Of a DNA stretch of 64,000 nucleotides, positions 1-12,900 are shown in pieces. This DNA is from Edaphochlamys debaryana (Eukaryota > Chlorophyta > Chlorophyceae > Chlamydomonadales). Numbering within the stretch: position 1 is the first letter of the stretch; each line of letters opens with the position of its first letter. The notes beneath the pieces are model-generated. The model was not told the DNA's origin, did no database searches, and worked only from the letters and a program-made list of their open reading frames with translations. Location of the stretch: the NCBI GenBank assembly GCA_016858145.1, contig JAEHOE010000036.1:558001-622000 (forward strand), written 5' to 3'. The translations under genes were made by a program, and so were the position numbers.

Positions 1-1061
1 GTGCATGACCTGGATCTTGCCGAGCTTGTAGCCTCACAAGCTACTCCTAGCCCATACACGTAACAGCAAGGCGCTGGTCCTAGCCGCAGCACCGCTTCCA
101 GGGCCCAGCTCTCAGCGCCAGAGCCACTTTGAAAGGCGGGAGGCCCCCTGCTGCCTACCGATGTGGAGCGGATCAGTAAGGTTCAGCGGGGAAGGGCACA
201 AGGCAGAGGAGGTTGCTGTAGGAGGCCGCTGAAGGAGGCTGCCAGCAGTGCCACTCCCCAAGGCCAGGGTCGGGCGTGGCGGACTATGGGGACCTGATCC
301 ACCTGAAGGCCCTCGAGAACCCCTGCCTCCCACTCGGGATGTTAAATGCCAGCAGCTATTATCGTTCCTGCCTCTATAGGATCCGGGGGATGATCAGCCA
401 GGCCCAGGAGCCCAGCGTTGTACCCTCAGCGGTGAAGCCCCAGCTCCCGTCACCTGTCGTGCGAGGGACCAGCACCAGGCAAAACACACATAGGCCTCTG
501 TCTCGATGCTGAATCCTTATTGCATCGCAGAGCAGGGGAAGCGGTCATCCTGTACATCACACCGAACTTGCGCTGGGGATGTGCTGGGGACGTGGAGAGG
601 GCGATCTGGCCAAGGGGGTGTACCGAACTTGCGCTGGGGAGGGTCGAGGTTGTAAGCTGCGCATCCGCAATTGTCATGGTTACATGGCGGACAGGCCACG
701 TGTTGGAGGCCGCGGCATTTCCTTCACCCATGCTTTCGTCACTTTCAGTCGCGAAGAGCCCATAATCCGGCGCGGGGATACACAGGTATACCAAAGTGTC
801 AAAGGTTGATGGATAGAGGATCGTATCCGCTCGGGGGACGGGTCGGAGGGGCCGAGAGGAGCGGCACGGTTCCCCCGAGCCCCATTGCCCCACGCCCCGG
901 CCGTCCCCCCAACGGAGGGGGGGTACGTGCCGCCATGCCAGTGAATTGACCGCGACCGGCTCTTCGACCTTTGTAACCGGCGCTCCTTTCATGTAAAAGA
1001 ACAACGATAGATACGTATATTGATGCCTGAGCGCGTGTAACGGTCCTCGTAGGCAGTAGCC
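1..1061. other. Upstream intergenic region with no supported gene
   Basis: I see no exon that I can support here. The open frames on both strands lack splice context and look like products of high GC content. The last few hundred bases are presumably the promoter and 5' UTR of the gene that begins at 1062. A small direct repeat lies at 562-639. Confidence 0.5.
562..639. repeat. 18-bp direct repeat, 60 bp apart
   Basis: The 18-bp string ccgaacttgcgctgggga occurs at about 562-579 and again at about 622-639. It lies about 420 bp upstream of the first gene's start codon. It may be a local duplication; no function is apparent. Confidence 0.7.
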
Positions 1062-4000
1062 ATGTCGCTGAAGCCTCCCGCCCCGAGGGAGAGCGACAAC
1101 GGCAAAGATGATGTGGAAACAGGCCCTCCGAGCAAGTCGCCCAGCAGGCACCAGGTTGCGCCCGCAGCGGTCGGCTTGTCTCTGGGCCAGGGACTGGAGG
1201 AGAAGCCCGTGGCAAATGACAAGGAGCTCACGTATCAGCTCAGCACCCACCGGCAACTCATAGTGCGGGGCGCAGGTAAGCGCGACATGGAACGCTTGGT
1301 CATTCGCTGGGAAATTTGCACGGCGAGCCGCCCCCGGCCTGAGAAGCTACTTGTAGAGAACTCCCTGGTTGAGCGACACGGGCACACCGGAAGTCAACGA
1401 GTCAACCCTACCTGCGGCGGGGCTACCCCTTCCCCCTGCCTGTTGGACCCCTGCGCCCTGCGCGGCGCTACGCCCCGTTGCCTAAAATAACCCCTGCGCC
1501 CGCAGGGTTCCGCAAGAACTTCGCGGCCTTCTTCAACGGACCCTACTTCGAGGTAAGAAGACGGGAGTGGATATGAGCAACCGGGCTTACGGGAAGGGCG
1601 GGCGCCGGCACAGAGGTCTCCTTGACGGAGGGCGGTGCCCCGGACTTGAGTGCCTCAGAAGCAATAGGCCGAAACTTGTCAATGTTCAAGCGCAACCCTC
1701 CATGTCTTCTTGGTTGTTTACAGATCATTCCGCCTGAATATGAGAAGGTGGCGGCTCAGCGCTATGGGGGCACCAAGGAGGGCAGCAAGTGCGTGATGCG
1801 CAGCGCGTGCGGTGGGGGGGACCTGAGCTGTGGGCGGGAAGGTCAGGTCAGGTTCGCGCAGGGGACCCGTGTCGCTCTTCCCAAAGCTTCTTCTTCCGTC
1901 GCAGGGCCGTCATCCGCTCCCTGGGGCACCGTGGCAGCCGCCGCCATGGCCCGCGTGTCGGCAAGGCGGGCAGTCGTTCCGCAGCGCTCCGTCCCACGCT
2001 GAGGACGGCATGTCGACGGAGGCCACCACTCCCAAGGCCGCTCCCACCAACGCCGAGGGCGCGTCCCCCCCCTTCCCCGATTTCCTGACCAAACTGAAGT
2101 CCGTGGTGAGCTGTACAGGGGCGCCGCTTGCCACGGCCCGGGCCGGCGGCCTGAAAACCGTTTGTATTCCGGTCCAGTCTGGAGAGCACGTCCCCTAGCG
2201 CGCCGACTCGAAGCCCCTGAGGCCGACCCACATGGTCCCCTGCGCGACCCACATGGTGATCCATGCATGTCCGCGTCAGCAGCTGCACCCGAGATGTTCA
2301 GTGTATTAGCTTGCACACAACAGGGGGGCCCGTCGGGGCGGATGGGGGTGCGGTTTAGACACTGCCTAGGTAGCTGTGAAGCACGGAGAGTCCGTATCAC
2401 AATCGTCGGCTGACCCCGGGCTTTCCTCCGCCGGTCATGACAGGTGGTCAACGACTACGAGACGGACCTGGGGGAGTGGAAGCGGCGGCAGCAGCAGGAC
2501 CCCGACACGGCGCCCCCCGCGGAGCCGTACAAGGTGCGTGCAACGGGATGGAAGGGGTGCAAGGGTCCTCACGAAAGGGCTTCTTGGTGAAAGGGCAGGG
2601 CCGCAATCAGAGTAGGGTATGGGCAATCGAGAGGGGGACACAGGCTAACCTTCTAACCTGCTCGACTCCTGATGCTCCCGGCACCACAGTACGAGATCCT
2701 CCCAAACATGCTCGTCCCCATCCCCTTTGACGCCCCCAAGGTGGGCCGGGGCGCGGAATTGCTGGGGCAGAGGTTCATGGGGGTTGAGGTCTTGGTTGCC
2801 CCGTCACGATGGCGCACGACGTGCTGGAGGGGCCAGGGCATCAGGGCATCCGCAGCCCTCCATTATAACCACCGATGAATGGGAACCAGCCTGGTGCCGG
2901 CATTACGTGCAGGCCGTTGCACAAGGCTCGCATTTCCCCAGGATGCCGCAGCACGGGGCCGGACGGCCTTTGTTCTGGGCCGGAGGGGTGTGACCAGGCT
3001 CACACCCTTGCTCTTCATTGTCCCATGCAGGTCCTCCCCATGCTGGTATGCGGGCTGCTGGCACGCGGGGCCACACGGTCGCAGGCTTGAAGGGTGCCTT
3101 CGCCCTTCAGCACTGCAAAGAAGTGTACCGGCGCCGTCAATCGAGGGCACCAATCACCAACCTGTGCCAATTGCTGTGGTGTAGGTGGAGTGTTTTGCTA
3201 CGATATTTATCATCATACAAGCGACGGTGCGCTGCCTCAGTCGGGGGTGGATGCACATCGGGGTAACCCAGGGGTAACCTCGGGGACGAACGTGGGGGGG
3301 GGGGGCAATCCCGCCACTCGCCTCAATTAGGGAGAATCGTCCAAGTGTCGCTTCCGCTCGGCACAGCTGCGATCAGGCTTAGGTTGACTCGAGGATCGGC
3401 GCGGGGGTGCATCGTCTTCAGTAGGGGGGGCCCGGGCCTCGGGGTCCTCCGAGTCCGTGTCCTCGCTTTCCATAGCTCTTGTCTCTTCCTGATGACCCCT
3501 CGCTGCCTCCTCTCCTGCCCCTGCACAGGTGGTCATGTTCATAGCGATCGTGAGTTGCTCTACCGGGTATTGTACAAAGGGACGGCGGCCAGACACCAGC
3601 TGATGCATCAAGGGGTAGTGCTGACCTGGCTGATCAAGGGTCCCCGCTTGTTTGAAGCCCGCCGTTGCTCTCGGCGACGTTCCACCTGGTGAACTTGCTC
3701 CACAGTACGCTAGCGCTGTCCCGAACTTCCTCCTGTTCCCCCCGTGCCGAAACAGATGGACGAGAATCAGGACCGGACGTACAAGGACAAGGGCAACTAC
3801 AACGGCACCTGGCTGCCGCTCATCAAGGCGCTCGTGTACCTGTACCCGCTCTGCACGCTGGTCATCATGGCCATCCAGGCCCTGGTGAGGTGGCGTGCGG
3901 GCCGAGGCGATGGCTTGGTGGTCTTCCTTTGCCCGGGCGGGTTGAGGGAGGGCCACATGGCATGCAGCTTTATGAGGCTCTTCCTGGCTGTGCTCTTGTG

Positions 4001-7000
4001 GGTCCTGTCTGCACCAGCACGGTCCGTTGCTCAAGGTCGTTCCCCCTTTCTCCCCTCCTCGCCCGCAGGAGATCACCATCAAGAAGTTCATGTACTACCG
4101 CCTGCTGTCGCTGCGCCTGCTGCTGGACTGGGAGAACGCGCAGGTGCGAGTCCTGGGCGTCCCTGGCAGTCCTTCGCAAGGGGCGCCGGTTTGGTGCCAA
4201 GGGACGTGCTGCAGCTGAGCTCATTTCCGCCCTCATTTTCGTCGTCCACCCACGACACAACGCCTCCACAGGTGTGGCAGGGCACGTTCTTCTACTACTT
4301 CGTGGCCACCTGGATCATGCTAAACTGTTGGGCCATCTACGGTGGGTGCTAGGAGGAGTCACGGAGTGGCGGCGGGGATGTGGTGGGGGGTCACATCCTC
4401 TAGAAGCCTCGGGACTGAACCTCAGGTCGCGTTGCGTCAGTGCTGTCCTAGTCACGCAGTCCTTGTGTAAATGCCTGGTGTGTTAAGCAGCACCGTCCGC
4501 CCCGCTGACATGCTGCGTGACCCCGCCGCCTCCTTCTCCTGTCCGCACTGCTGCAGGCCTCGTGGCCTACAGCAACCAGTACGGCAACAGCGGCGTGGAC
4601 CCCACCAGCCGCAACGCCTTCATCGTGGTGAACCTCCAGACGATTCAACTTCTCATCCAGGTGGGCGCGGCGGGGGTGCGGCCTTGGGGGCCACGGTCGG
4701 TAGCGCGAAAGGAGCGAAGCGAGTGAAGGGCCACAACGGGAGCGTGGCCCTCTGAGCTTGACGACTGACGGCTTCATGCACCCTCCGCCTCCGGTCCGGT
4801 CCGCGCAGTACTACCGCGTGATGACGGCGGAGCGGCGGCTGGTCTCCCTGAACGAGGTAGGAGTGTGATGGGATCGGGAATGGACCTAGGTGTTTGGCCC
4901 CTGCGGCCCCATGAGGATCATTCACCTTCCCCTTGACGATGGGCCTCGTCCGTCCTTGTTCCGCGCCCATGCGAGACGTGCTTGTCCCTGCCCGCCCCCG
5001 CCCCGTCCACAGATCTTCGAGCGCGCCCCCGTGGAGGCGCAGAGCCTGCTGCAGTACACCTACATCGTGGAGGAGGAGGACGTGATCGAGGTGGGGCGGG
5101 GGCGTCTGGGCGCAAGTGGGCAGATGCATCTACCCCAATGAGGCCCCGGGTGCGATGCGGGGCGGTGCGGTCCTGCGACGGGCCCGTGTCGAGGCCGTTG
5201 AGTCGTGCCGCAGGCTCACCGCCGAACGCCTGCCCCTGCCCCGCGACACCGCAGGAGTGCTACCAGTTTCTGCGCGCGCACTACAAGCGACTCATGCGCC
5301 GCTTCGGGTACATCCTCACCTTCGGCTGCACCAACCGGGTGGGGCGGGTTGGTGGAAGGTGGAAGACCCTCCGCACTCGGGCTGGGACCTAGCACGTTTC
5401 CTCCATGCTCATGACCAGCATATGACCGGTGGCCGAAATCGCTATAACCCTCCACATCCGTTGACCTAGAAGGCAGCAAAATGCCCACTCAAGTCCCTGC
5501 TCACATGTCACCTCCCCCCTGACGTGCACGTCCTGCCCCCGTGCATGCGCAGGACTGGGCTGTGGGCCACAAGATGGACCGTTTCGACATCTACACGCTG
5601 CGCGCGGTGGCGGGCAACAGCGACGTCGCCATGAAGGAGGAGCTGGACCTGCTGAGGCAAGCGTGGGGTCCCTGGGGTGCAGGTCCAGGGCATCAATGGC
5701 GATCAACCTTCATCAACTTCTCCCGTGCTGGGCGAAAAGGGGGCTGCTTGACGCCCTCTCCTCGCCCTGTTCCTGCCCTTACGCAGGGAGCAGTGGAAGG
5801 CGCAGGGGCGCAACGAGGACCGTGAGTGGTCCGTGTGGAGGGCTGGGCAGTCCACTCTCTGGGGAGGGGCCTGGGCGATGCTCCGTGCTGTCTGTCCACC
5901 CAGGTACACCTAGTGGTATAGTAGCACCTCCTGGCCTGGATAAGGCAGCGAATGTGTATGCGGAAAGTCGACCTCATGCGTCATGTGCAGCGAAAGCACA
6001 GCTGCGACAAGGTGGCTTACCTCGGTTCCCTCCACGCCCCGCTTCATCCCATACCTCAGTGGCGGACCTGGACGTGTATGTGTCCGAGATGCGGGAGATA
6101 CAGGAGGCGGAGGAGGCCGAGGAGCTCAACCGCCTGCGGTCCACCACCGGGCCCAACCCGGTGCTCCCCGGCATGCCGTCACAGCCGCCGGCAGCGCAGC
6201 AGATGCAGGGCCACGCTGCCGGACCGGAGGCTCGGGCCGGCGCGGCCGTCAGCCCCAACGACGTCGCGCTCACGGATGCCAAGCAGAGCAACGGTGCGGG
6301 CCCGAAGCACGACGAGTCGCCCCAGGAGAAGACGTCCGAACAGGCGGTGGACGTGGCAGCAACCCCCAACGGCAACGCCGCAAACGGTGGCACCGGCCAC
6401 GACGGGGCGGCGGAGGCGGAGGCGCGGGTTCCTAGCCCCAACGGAGGCGGCTCGGGGCTGGAGGACGGCAGCCCCGACCGGCCCAGCAACCGGGGGCCGC
6501 GCGCGCGGGAGGTCGCGCAGGACATGATGCACACCTTCGCGCACCCCTCCACCATGAGCCGGCGGGCCCAGGCGCAGCTGGAGGACGACACGCCGCCCCG
6601 CTGCTGCAGCAGGCGGTGAGCGGGGACAGCACGCCGCGCTGGGGGGCACTCGTGGGGCGTTCCCGGCGGTACTGGGGGAGGCCATCAGGGCGGAGGCTGC
6701 TGCCCACGGCTGTGCCACTGGGCTTTCTCTTGCAGCCTTTAGCCCGTCTGCGCCCCTCACTCTCTGACCTTTGTACTGACCCTGTTTTGCCGCTCGCGAA
6801 CCCCTCACCTTGAGCAGGTGGTGGCGGGCCAAGTGGCGCGGCTTCTGGTGGCACATGTACGTCCGCATCTACGCCAGCACGCACTCCCTGCTGGTGGCCT
6901 TCCTGCCGGGAGCCAACAGGTGCGCCGGCCCGTGACCGCTCACACGCTTAAGCGCCGCGACCGTTGAGATCCTGTTAGGGGGGCATGGTTCCTGGCTTGG

Positions 7001-7985
7001 TCGCGGTCACTGGGCACGGCTGGGTGCGGGGCGCAGCAGCCGTCAGCCGTCAGGGCTGCTCAGCGCTGCCCTCAGCTCTGCAGAAGCGCGTGCGAAGCTT
7101 CTCACCTCTGCCCCCGCTTGCGCTACCCGTGCCCCCTGCAGCTGGCCCTTCCGCCCCGACAAAGCCTACTTCCGCTTCCTGACGGCGCTGCAGCTGATCA
7201 CCATGGCCTGTTGCTGCCTGATCGTGCTGTTCGGTGGGTCAAGTTCTTTCCTTGGAAATCCCTATCCGATGCACATGCGGGCCTTCATGCCGGGGGCGAG
7301 GAGCTAGGATATCGTTTTGTGGACGAATCTGAGGGTCTGCCCACTCCTGTATGCCCCCACTCCCTGACTGCCTGACACCCCTCTTGCATGCAGGGATCTT
7401 CGGCGCCACCAACAGCAACCCCTGCAAGAAGGGCAACAAGGCGTGCCAGCAATGCTTCACCTATGTGAGCGGGTGATGTTGCTTGGGGTCGGGGTACTGC
7501 AGCTGCCGAGGCTCACGGGGTCGAAGGCCGCGAGTGACGGCCGTCCTGCTGCTCCGCTTTTGAGTGTGAGCGGATCTGTACCCGCATTACTCACTGCTGT
7601 GGCGTGGTCTACCCGCGTCGCTCCCCCACCACACCAGAACGAGAACTTCCTGTCGCCCAACTCCACGGGCTACAACGACCTCAAGAACAAGGGCAAGGAG
7701 CAGTGCGACGTGAGTGGATAGCCTTGGAAGATGCTGGACGTGTCACCTGACGTGTGTGCCATCCGTGCTGTCCTCACCCTAGCCGCCCACTGCTTCCGCC
7801 GTGCCCAACTTCCCATCGCTGCCTACTGTGACCCCTCAACTTGAGCCCCTGCGTGCCCCGCGCCACAGGCAAGCAACCTGGTGACCACATGCCCCCTGTT
7901 TGGGCAGCTGGGAGACCTCACCCTCAACACCAAGTGGCCCGTCTTCGGCTGGACCTGCGCGGCCGCGCCGCCGCCGCCGCCCTAG
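1062..7985 (+). CDS. Polytopic membrane protein of unknown function, 23 exons
   Basis: I do not recognise the family. The model starts at ATG 1062 and gives 786 residues from exons 1062-1275, 1506-1552, 1724-1788, 1985-2105, 2444-2533, 2690-2740, 3031-3045, 3529-3549, 3756-3884, 4069-4143, 4272-4341, 4557-4660, 4809-4856, 5013-5090, 5255-5338, 5553-5656, 5787-5821, 6060-6615, 6818-6919, 7142-7233, 7394-7464, 7638-7709 and 7869-7985. Hydrophobic stretches near WLPLIKALVYLYPLCTLVIM, FFYYFVATWIMLNCW and FLTALQLITMACCCLIVLF suggest at least three to four membrane spans. A long acidic, Ala- and Gly-rich segment encoded by 6060-6615 precedes a Trp-rich stretch (RWWRAKWRGFWWHMY) and the last span. 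The short C-terminal part has several Cys residues and ends in Pro repeats. Two exons are only 15 and 21 nt long. The intron at 5657 uses a GC donor. The acceptor of exon 4 is uncertain: the AG at 1902 is an alternative. Confidence 0.75.
1467..1489 (+). repeat. 23-bp dispersed motif, copy 1
   Basis: The stretch from gctacgccccgttg to taaaata lies in the first intron of the membrane-protein gene. It recurs inverted at 32884-32906 with one mismatch (c to t). Flanking sequence is pyrimidine-rich in both places but not alignable, so this may be the core of a short degenerate repeat. Confidence 0.6.
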
Positions 7986-8569
7986 GCGCCATGCTAGCTG
8001 AGTGAAGCTCTCTCTATAGCGGCAGGGTAGGCACCAGCCCGTGCAGGGTTACCTGCTGGAATGAGTCGAGATGGTATGCAATCTGGCCTGTGAGGACGGA
8101 GATGTGTGTGTATTGGGCCTATGGAGCGGTGCTCAGCATGGAGGCTGGCGCTAGCATGGGCTGCTCGGGAGCCGGGGGCTGGGCAGGTAGCTCGTTACTC
8201 CTGAAGCTCGGATTTTGTACGCAGCATGTCTCTCGTGGACACATGTTGTTCGGATGTTGCGTGGTGCTTTACTCTCGATCATGATGGGGCTCTGGGGCAG
8301 GTGTGCGCTGTACTCATGAGCACCACTCGGCTTATCGAGCTGTCAATGCATGTGCCCCTTCGAATAGCGTTCGGATCTGGTGGTTTGTGTATGGTGGGTT
8401 TGCACTGCTGAAGCGCGTAGAGTCCGTGCGACCTACTACGCGTGCTAGTTCCTGTGGGGAGAGAGGGTGGATCTGGGACTGACCACGACCGACATTACTT
8501 CTGACACTTGCGAGGGAAAGAGACGACCTTAACTACGGGACAAGAGCATAGTCACGATGGGGCCTTGGC

Positions 8570-8574
8570 TGTAA
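8570..8574 (+). terminator. TGTAA poly(A) signal of the membrane-protein gene
   Basis: TGTAA is the usual volvocine polyadenylation signal. This copy is 585 bp after the stop codon at 7985, a normal 3' UTR length for these algae. Confidence 0.6.
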
Positions 8575-9019
8575 GGACTGGACGCCTTGCGGATTAGTTA
8601 GGGTCTTAGGGAACAGGGGTGACGGCCAAACCCTGCGTGCGTGCGTGCGTGGGTGTGTGGCCCTAGGGGGGGGCCGAGGCTGGTTGAGGTCGAATGAAGG
8701 TATGGAAGCCGAGCAGGCGGGACTTGGATTGTCGGGACCTCGCATGGCTGCTCGATGAGAGTGGCACAGTGGCTATGGCAGTGGCCCGTCCGCTAGTGTG
8801 CGGCACGTGGAGTGGCAGTGGCGCGTTGGGGCAGTGCATCGCAATTTGCTTACGTCAGGCGTCGGCCCCAACGTATCCCCGTCCTCGATGAAGTCCCGCA
8901 GGACAGAGAGCATTCCGTGGCGAGAGAATGGCCTGAAGGGGGCAGCAGGCGCTGTCCGCGCTTGCTTCACGGGATGTGGAGAGAGACACCAGGTCGCAGA
9001 GTATCCAGACCAGCAGCCC

Positions 9020-9024
9020 TTACA
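9020..9024 (-). terminator. TGTAA poly(A) signal of the ITPK gene
   Basis: TGTAA on the minus strand (ttaca on the plus strand), about 920 nt after the ITPK stop codon at 9945. This implies a long but plausible 3' UTR. Confidence 0.5.
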
Positions 9025-9944
9025 TCAGGCCAGCCAGTGCTCACGAGGGCGCCGGTCCAATGACCCAACACAAAGCGCATCAAGGCTACCGTATTGCTAT
9101 TGATAGTCCACATGCCATGCGCAACATCACACAGAGGGCGGTGAAGAGGGCCAGCGGAGGCCGCACAGCCCAAGTCGAGACCGCAGCCAGCCCCGCTGCC
9201 TCCGTCACACGCCTACAAGGCCAGGACAAGGTGACAGTTGCTGGCACACATGCCAAGCACAACACACCTCTTATGTCCACGGCGAAGAACTGAAGAACAC
9301 GTCAGGTCCGCTCCCTGCCGTACACGCCGTGCAGCGCAAACTGAATAAGCGATATGCCGTACACAAACAACAATGAAAGGGCCCGGAGGCTCGCTCAACT
9401 TCAACTGCCCTCAAAGCAGCACAACCCGACCACGGAGCAATCGGCCCCGCGCATCGGCTAGCAACGGTGGGGCAGTCGCAGTCAAGCGAGTCGCGCGCCG
9501 CAATGCGTTACCCGACATTGTCCGCCACACCAGAATGGCCCCGATCTTGAAATCCGGCATGGTATGGGAGAGAAAGATGGTGGCAGAAGGTAGCAGCAAA
9601 AGCAAGCGAGTAGGACAAGCTGTAGCTTATCCGCCGGAGCAATCCCCTGCGCGTCTTGTCCAACAACCACCCACGCACAAGCACACACGGGCCACATTAT
9701 GCGCAAAAAGGCCCGATTGTCCGTCCCCATTCCACCCAAGCTCCCGTACTAACCCTCGTCACACGCAAGCTCGCACATCCCATGCGACGCCACTTATCTG
9801 CGGTCTAGCGCCACCCTCCCCGCGCGTCACTGACCCGGCGGACCCGGAAACAGAGCTTGCGCATGACGATCTCCTTATTAAGCCCCAACAGACTGCTGTC
9901 TGCCCAGTTGCAAACAAGCCTCTACAAGCCGCCCCCTCGCGTCC

Positions 9945-12900
9945 TCAACACTCATCCCCCCGTGCCGCACCCCAGCCCTCCTCCGCCATGCCCCCATCCG
10001 CCGCCGGAGCAGGCGCCCCCCCGTTGGCCTCCTCGGCCTCACCCGCGTCCATCCCCCCGGGCCGCCCGAGGTCTCCCTCCGAAGACGCGTGGTCGTCCGC
10101 CCCACCGCTGCCAACCTCCTCCTCCAGGCCCTCCATCCCCGCAGCCTCCTCAGCGCCTGCCGGAGCGGCCGCCAGAGCGCCACCCACGGGGCCGGACCCG
10201 CCCCCCGAGCGCCCCTGGGCCCCAGCGCCGGCTCCGTCCTCGCCGTGCTGCTGGCAGGGGCTGCGGCCCAAGCTGCTGATGCACTCCCTGCCCTCGCAGG
10301 TGGCGGTGAGGAAGTCGATGAAGACCTCCTCGAAGTCCGGGATCTTGTCAACGCCTGCGGCGGGGCCAGCCAGGAGTGGGGATTATATCAGGCGGGCGGC
10401 CGGGGATCCCAGGAGCGCAGAGTGTGCGCCGCGCCGGGCTATCGCTTACGGACTCCTTGCACGATGACAAAGACTGGACGAAGGGAACTAAAATGGCAGG
10501 TCGGACTGAAGAGGGGGCGGGCCCCGCAACCAAGCCACGCTGCTACTCCTAGCGTTGTATGCAAGCACAGGTGGGGACTACGGCCCCCAAACGGTCCAAC
10601 ATCGCACCTGGGAAGTAGTTGATGTCGACCACGTAGTACAGGCGCTCCGAAGACGATTGCAGCTCGGGGCAGATGAGGTCGAAGTTGAACAGCTGCAGCC
10701 CGAGCTTCTGCCGCAGCACCCGCGCAATGCCCGCTGTGACCCAGTCGGGCGGCGCGGGCGGCTCCCGAGAGCCCGCCGACCCCGCTTCTGGTGTCGTCGC
10801 CTCCGCCGCCGCTGGCGCCTCCGCCGCTGGTGCCTCCGCGGTGAGCGCTGCGGCGGCAGCCTCCGCCGACGCGGCGGGGGCCTCGCCTCCGTGCGATGGC
10901 GTGCGGGGGTTCGGGCTTGGCGGCGAGGAGGGCGTGCCCGTGTGACCGGCCCGGTCGGCTGCGCCGCCTGCGGCGCCGTCAGCGGATGCGTCCATGTGCT
11001 CCACGTCACCGTCCGCCGCCGCCGCCACGGCGGCGGCGCTCCTGCCGGCGAACGCGGCGCCCATGCCGTTCTTGCAGGAGATGCGGGGCAGGGACATGAC
11101 GCCCGCGCGCCGTGCCGCATCGCACAGGTACACGTCACCCAGGGAGGGGCGCCGGCAGCACACGGTGCGGCCCCCGAGCACGTACACCTGTCGTACGGGC
11201 GTCGCGCTGTTAGGCCTGGGCGTATGATTGTGCCAGTCATGACAGTGCCAGTACCGCCCGGCAGGGCCGCAGTGTACGCGAAGCGTCCAGCCTCGTGCGG
11301 GGTTTGAGACAGTAACGGTGGCCGCGCGCAATCCCCAACTCCACCCGCGCACCTTGAACATGACCCCGCCGTGCTCCACGAACTGCTGCACCACCAGGGG
11401 CGGCTTGAGCTCGTCGCTGACCGCCCCCTGCAGCACCTTGCCCAGCACGCCCAGGTCGTGCAGCACCGCCAGGCCGTGGCTGCCCTCGCGCCCGTCCGTC
11501 CACAGCGGCTTCACCAGCAGCGGCGGGGCCAGGCCCGCGGCCGCCAGCTGCGCCTCCGCATCCGCCTGGCTGCAGCCCTCACGGATCTCCACCTGCGGGG
11601 CGAAGGGCGGGTGCGTCGAGGTGGAGTAGGCAAAGGAGGGGTGCGTGCACCGCGCCAGGTCCACTTCGAGAGGCTTAGCGTTGCAGCAAGTCGCTACGCG
11701 CCGCCCTGCATGGCTCACCTGGGTGGGGCTTTGGACGCGGGCGGTGAGGCCACTCCGCGGCGGGCCCTGCACCAGTGCATGCGCAAGCACCCAAACATGA
11801 GCGAAACGCCTGACCGACGCCTGCTCGCATGCCGCACGAACCGACAGCCCCGCTCAGGCTTCGACAGGGCGCCCCTCCGGCTGTGCTACGCGCCACCACG
11901 CACCTGGATGGCCAGTCCGTGCGGGCTCTCCCTCAGGGCCTGCAGCATGGTGCCCCGGTTGTGCACCACTCGGATGCCCTCCAGGGAGTCGATGACCTTG
12001 ACCCCCGGCACCGCCGTCACGTACTGCTCCAGGTTGGCCTCCCACTCTGGGGCGCACAACAAGGCACAGCAAGGGCGTGAAGAAGACGTGGAGGATGGCA
12101 CAGGAAGGTGAGAAGGGCGAGAGGCAATGTATGACCTTGGCCAGAGGGGCGGAGCGTGCATGCACTGGCGCTAGCGCTTGACGCCATGCCAACATGTCAA
12201 ACACAGGCTTGCAGCATGGGCCAAATACCATCTGGTCGCGCGTGCTGCAGGCCTGGCTGGCTTGCCTCCTCCGCCCCGTTCTCCGGACACGCATTACGCT
12301 TCGCTCCCCTAAGGGCCTTACGGCCTCCCCCTGACTCCAGCTGGCAGAGCTTAGCATGGGCCCGCTCACCCTTGCTGGGCCGCAGCTTGTGGACAATGGC
12401 ATCACAGTGGCCCTGCAGCATGGCACAATGAATGCCGGTCAGAGCCAGGTGCCTGGTATAGCAGGCCACAGGGCTGCCTGCCAGACCCAGCACCGCACAT
12501 TGCCCAAACCGCAGAAAGGTTCTGGTGCCTTGAGATGACTGAGCTAGCCGACCTTGCGGTAACTAAACGCATTCGTATACTGCAGGCCGACCCCTGGCGG
12601 GCTCCAGCCTTACAGGCCCCACACCCTTTCACCTGGTCCAGCAGGGGCCGGGTGTGGTCCAACAGGAACAGCTCAAGCCCTGAGGGGTGTCAAGGATAGG
12701 GGTGTGTTGAAGAGGCGGTCCCTGGGAGCCCTGTCCCTGAGAACTGTCTCGAAGCCCCTGTCCCTGGGAGCGGTCTCTCTGGGCTCGGGGACACTCACCC
12801 CGTGATCGGGCTACAGCCTGCATGCTGGTGGTCATGTACCGTTGGACCTGCGTGATATGGGGGTTGGAACAGAACAGCTGTTGGGGTGGCTGATGGGGGG

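Larger units (their letters stand above)
7986..9944. other. 3' ends of two convergent genes; no further gene seen
   Basis: This 1.96-kb stretch lies between the stop of the membrane-protein gene and the stop of the ITPK gene, which face each other. TGTAA signals on the plus strand at 8570 and on the minus strand at 9024 suggest 3' UTRs of roughly 600 and 900 nt, leaving only about 400 bp between transcripts. A short cgtg tract lies near 8638. Open frames here have no splice logic or recognisable product. Confidence 0.6.

Noticed and set aside
450..1256. Minus-strand frame of 268 codons upstream of the first gene
   Set aside because: It runs antisense into the first exon of the membrane-protein gene and has no recognisable content or splice sites.
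9373..10467. Plus-strand frame of about 360 codons
   Set aside because: It overlaps the ITPK terminal exon on the other strand, which carries the family motif PDFEEVFIDFL.
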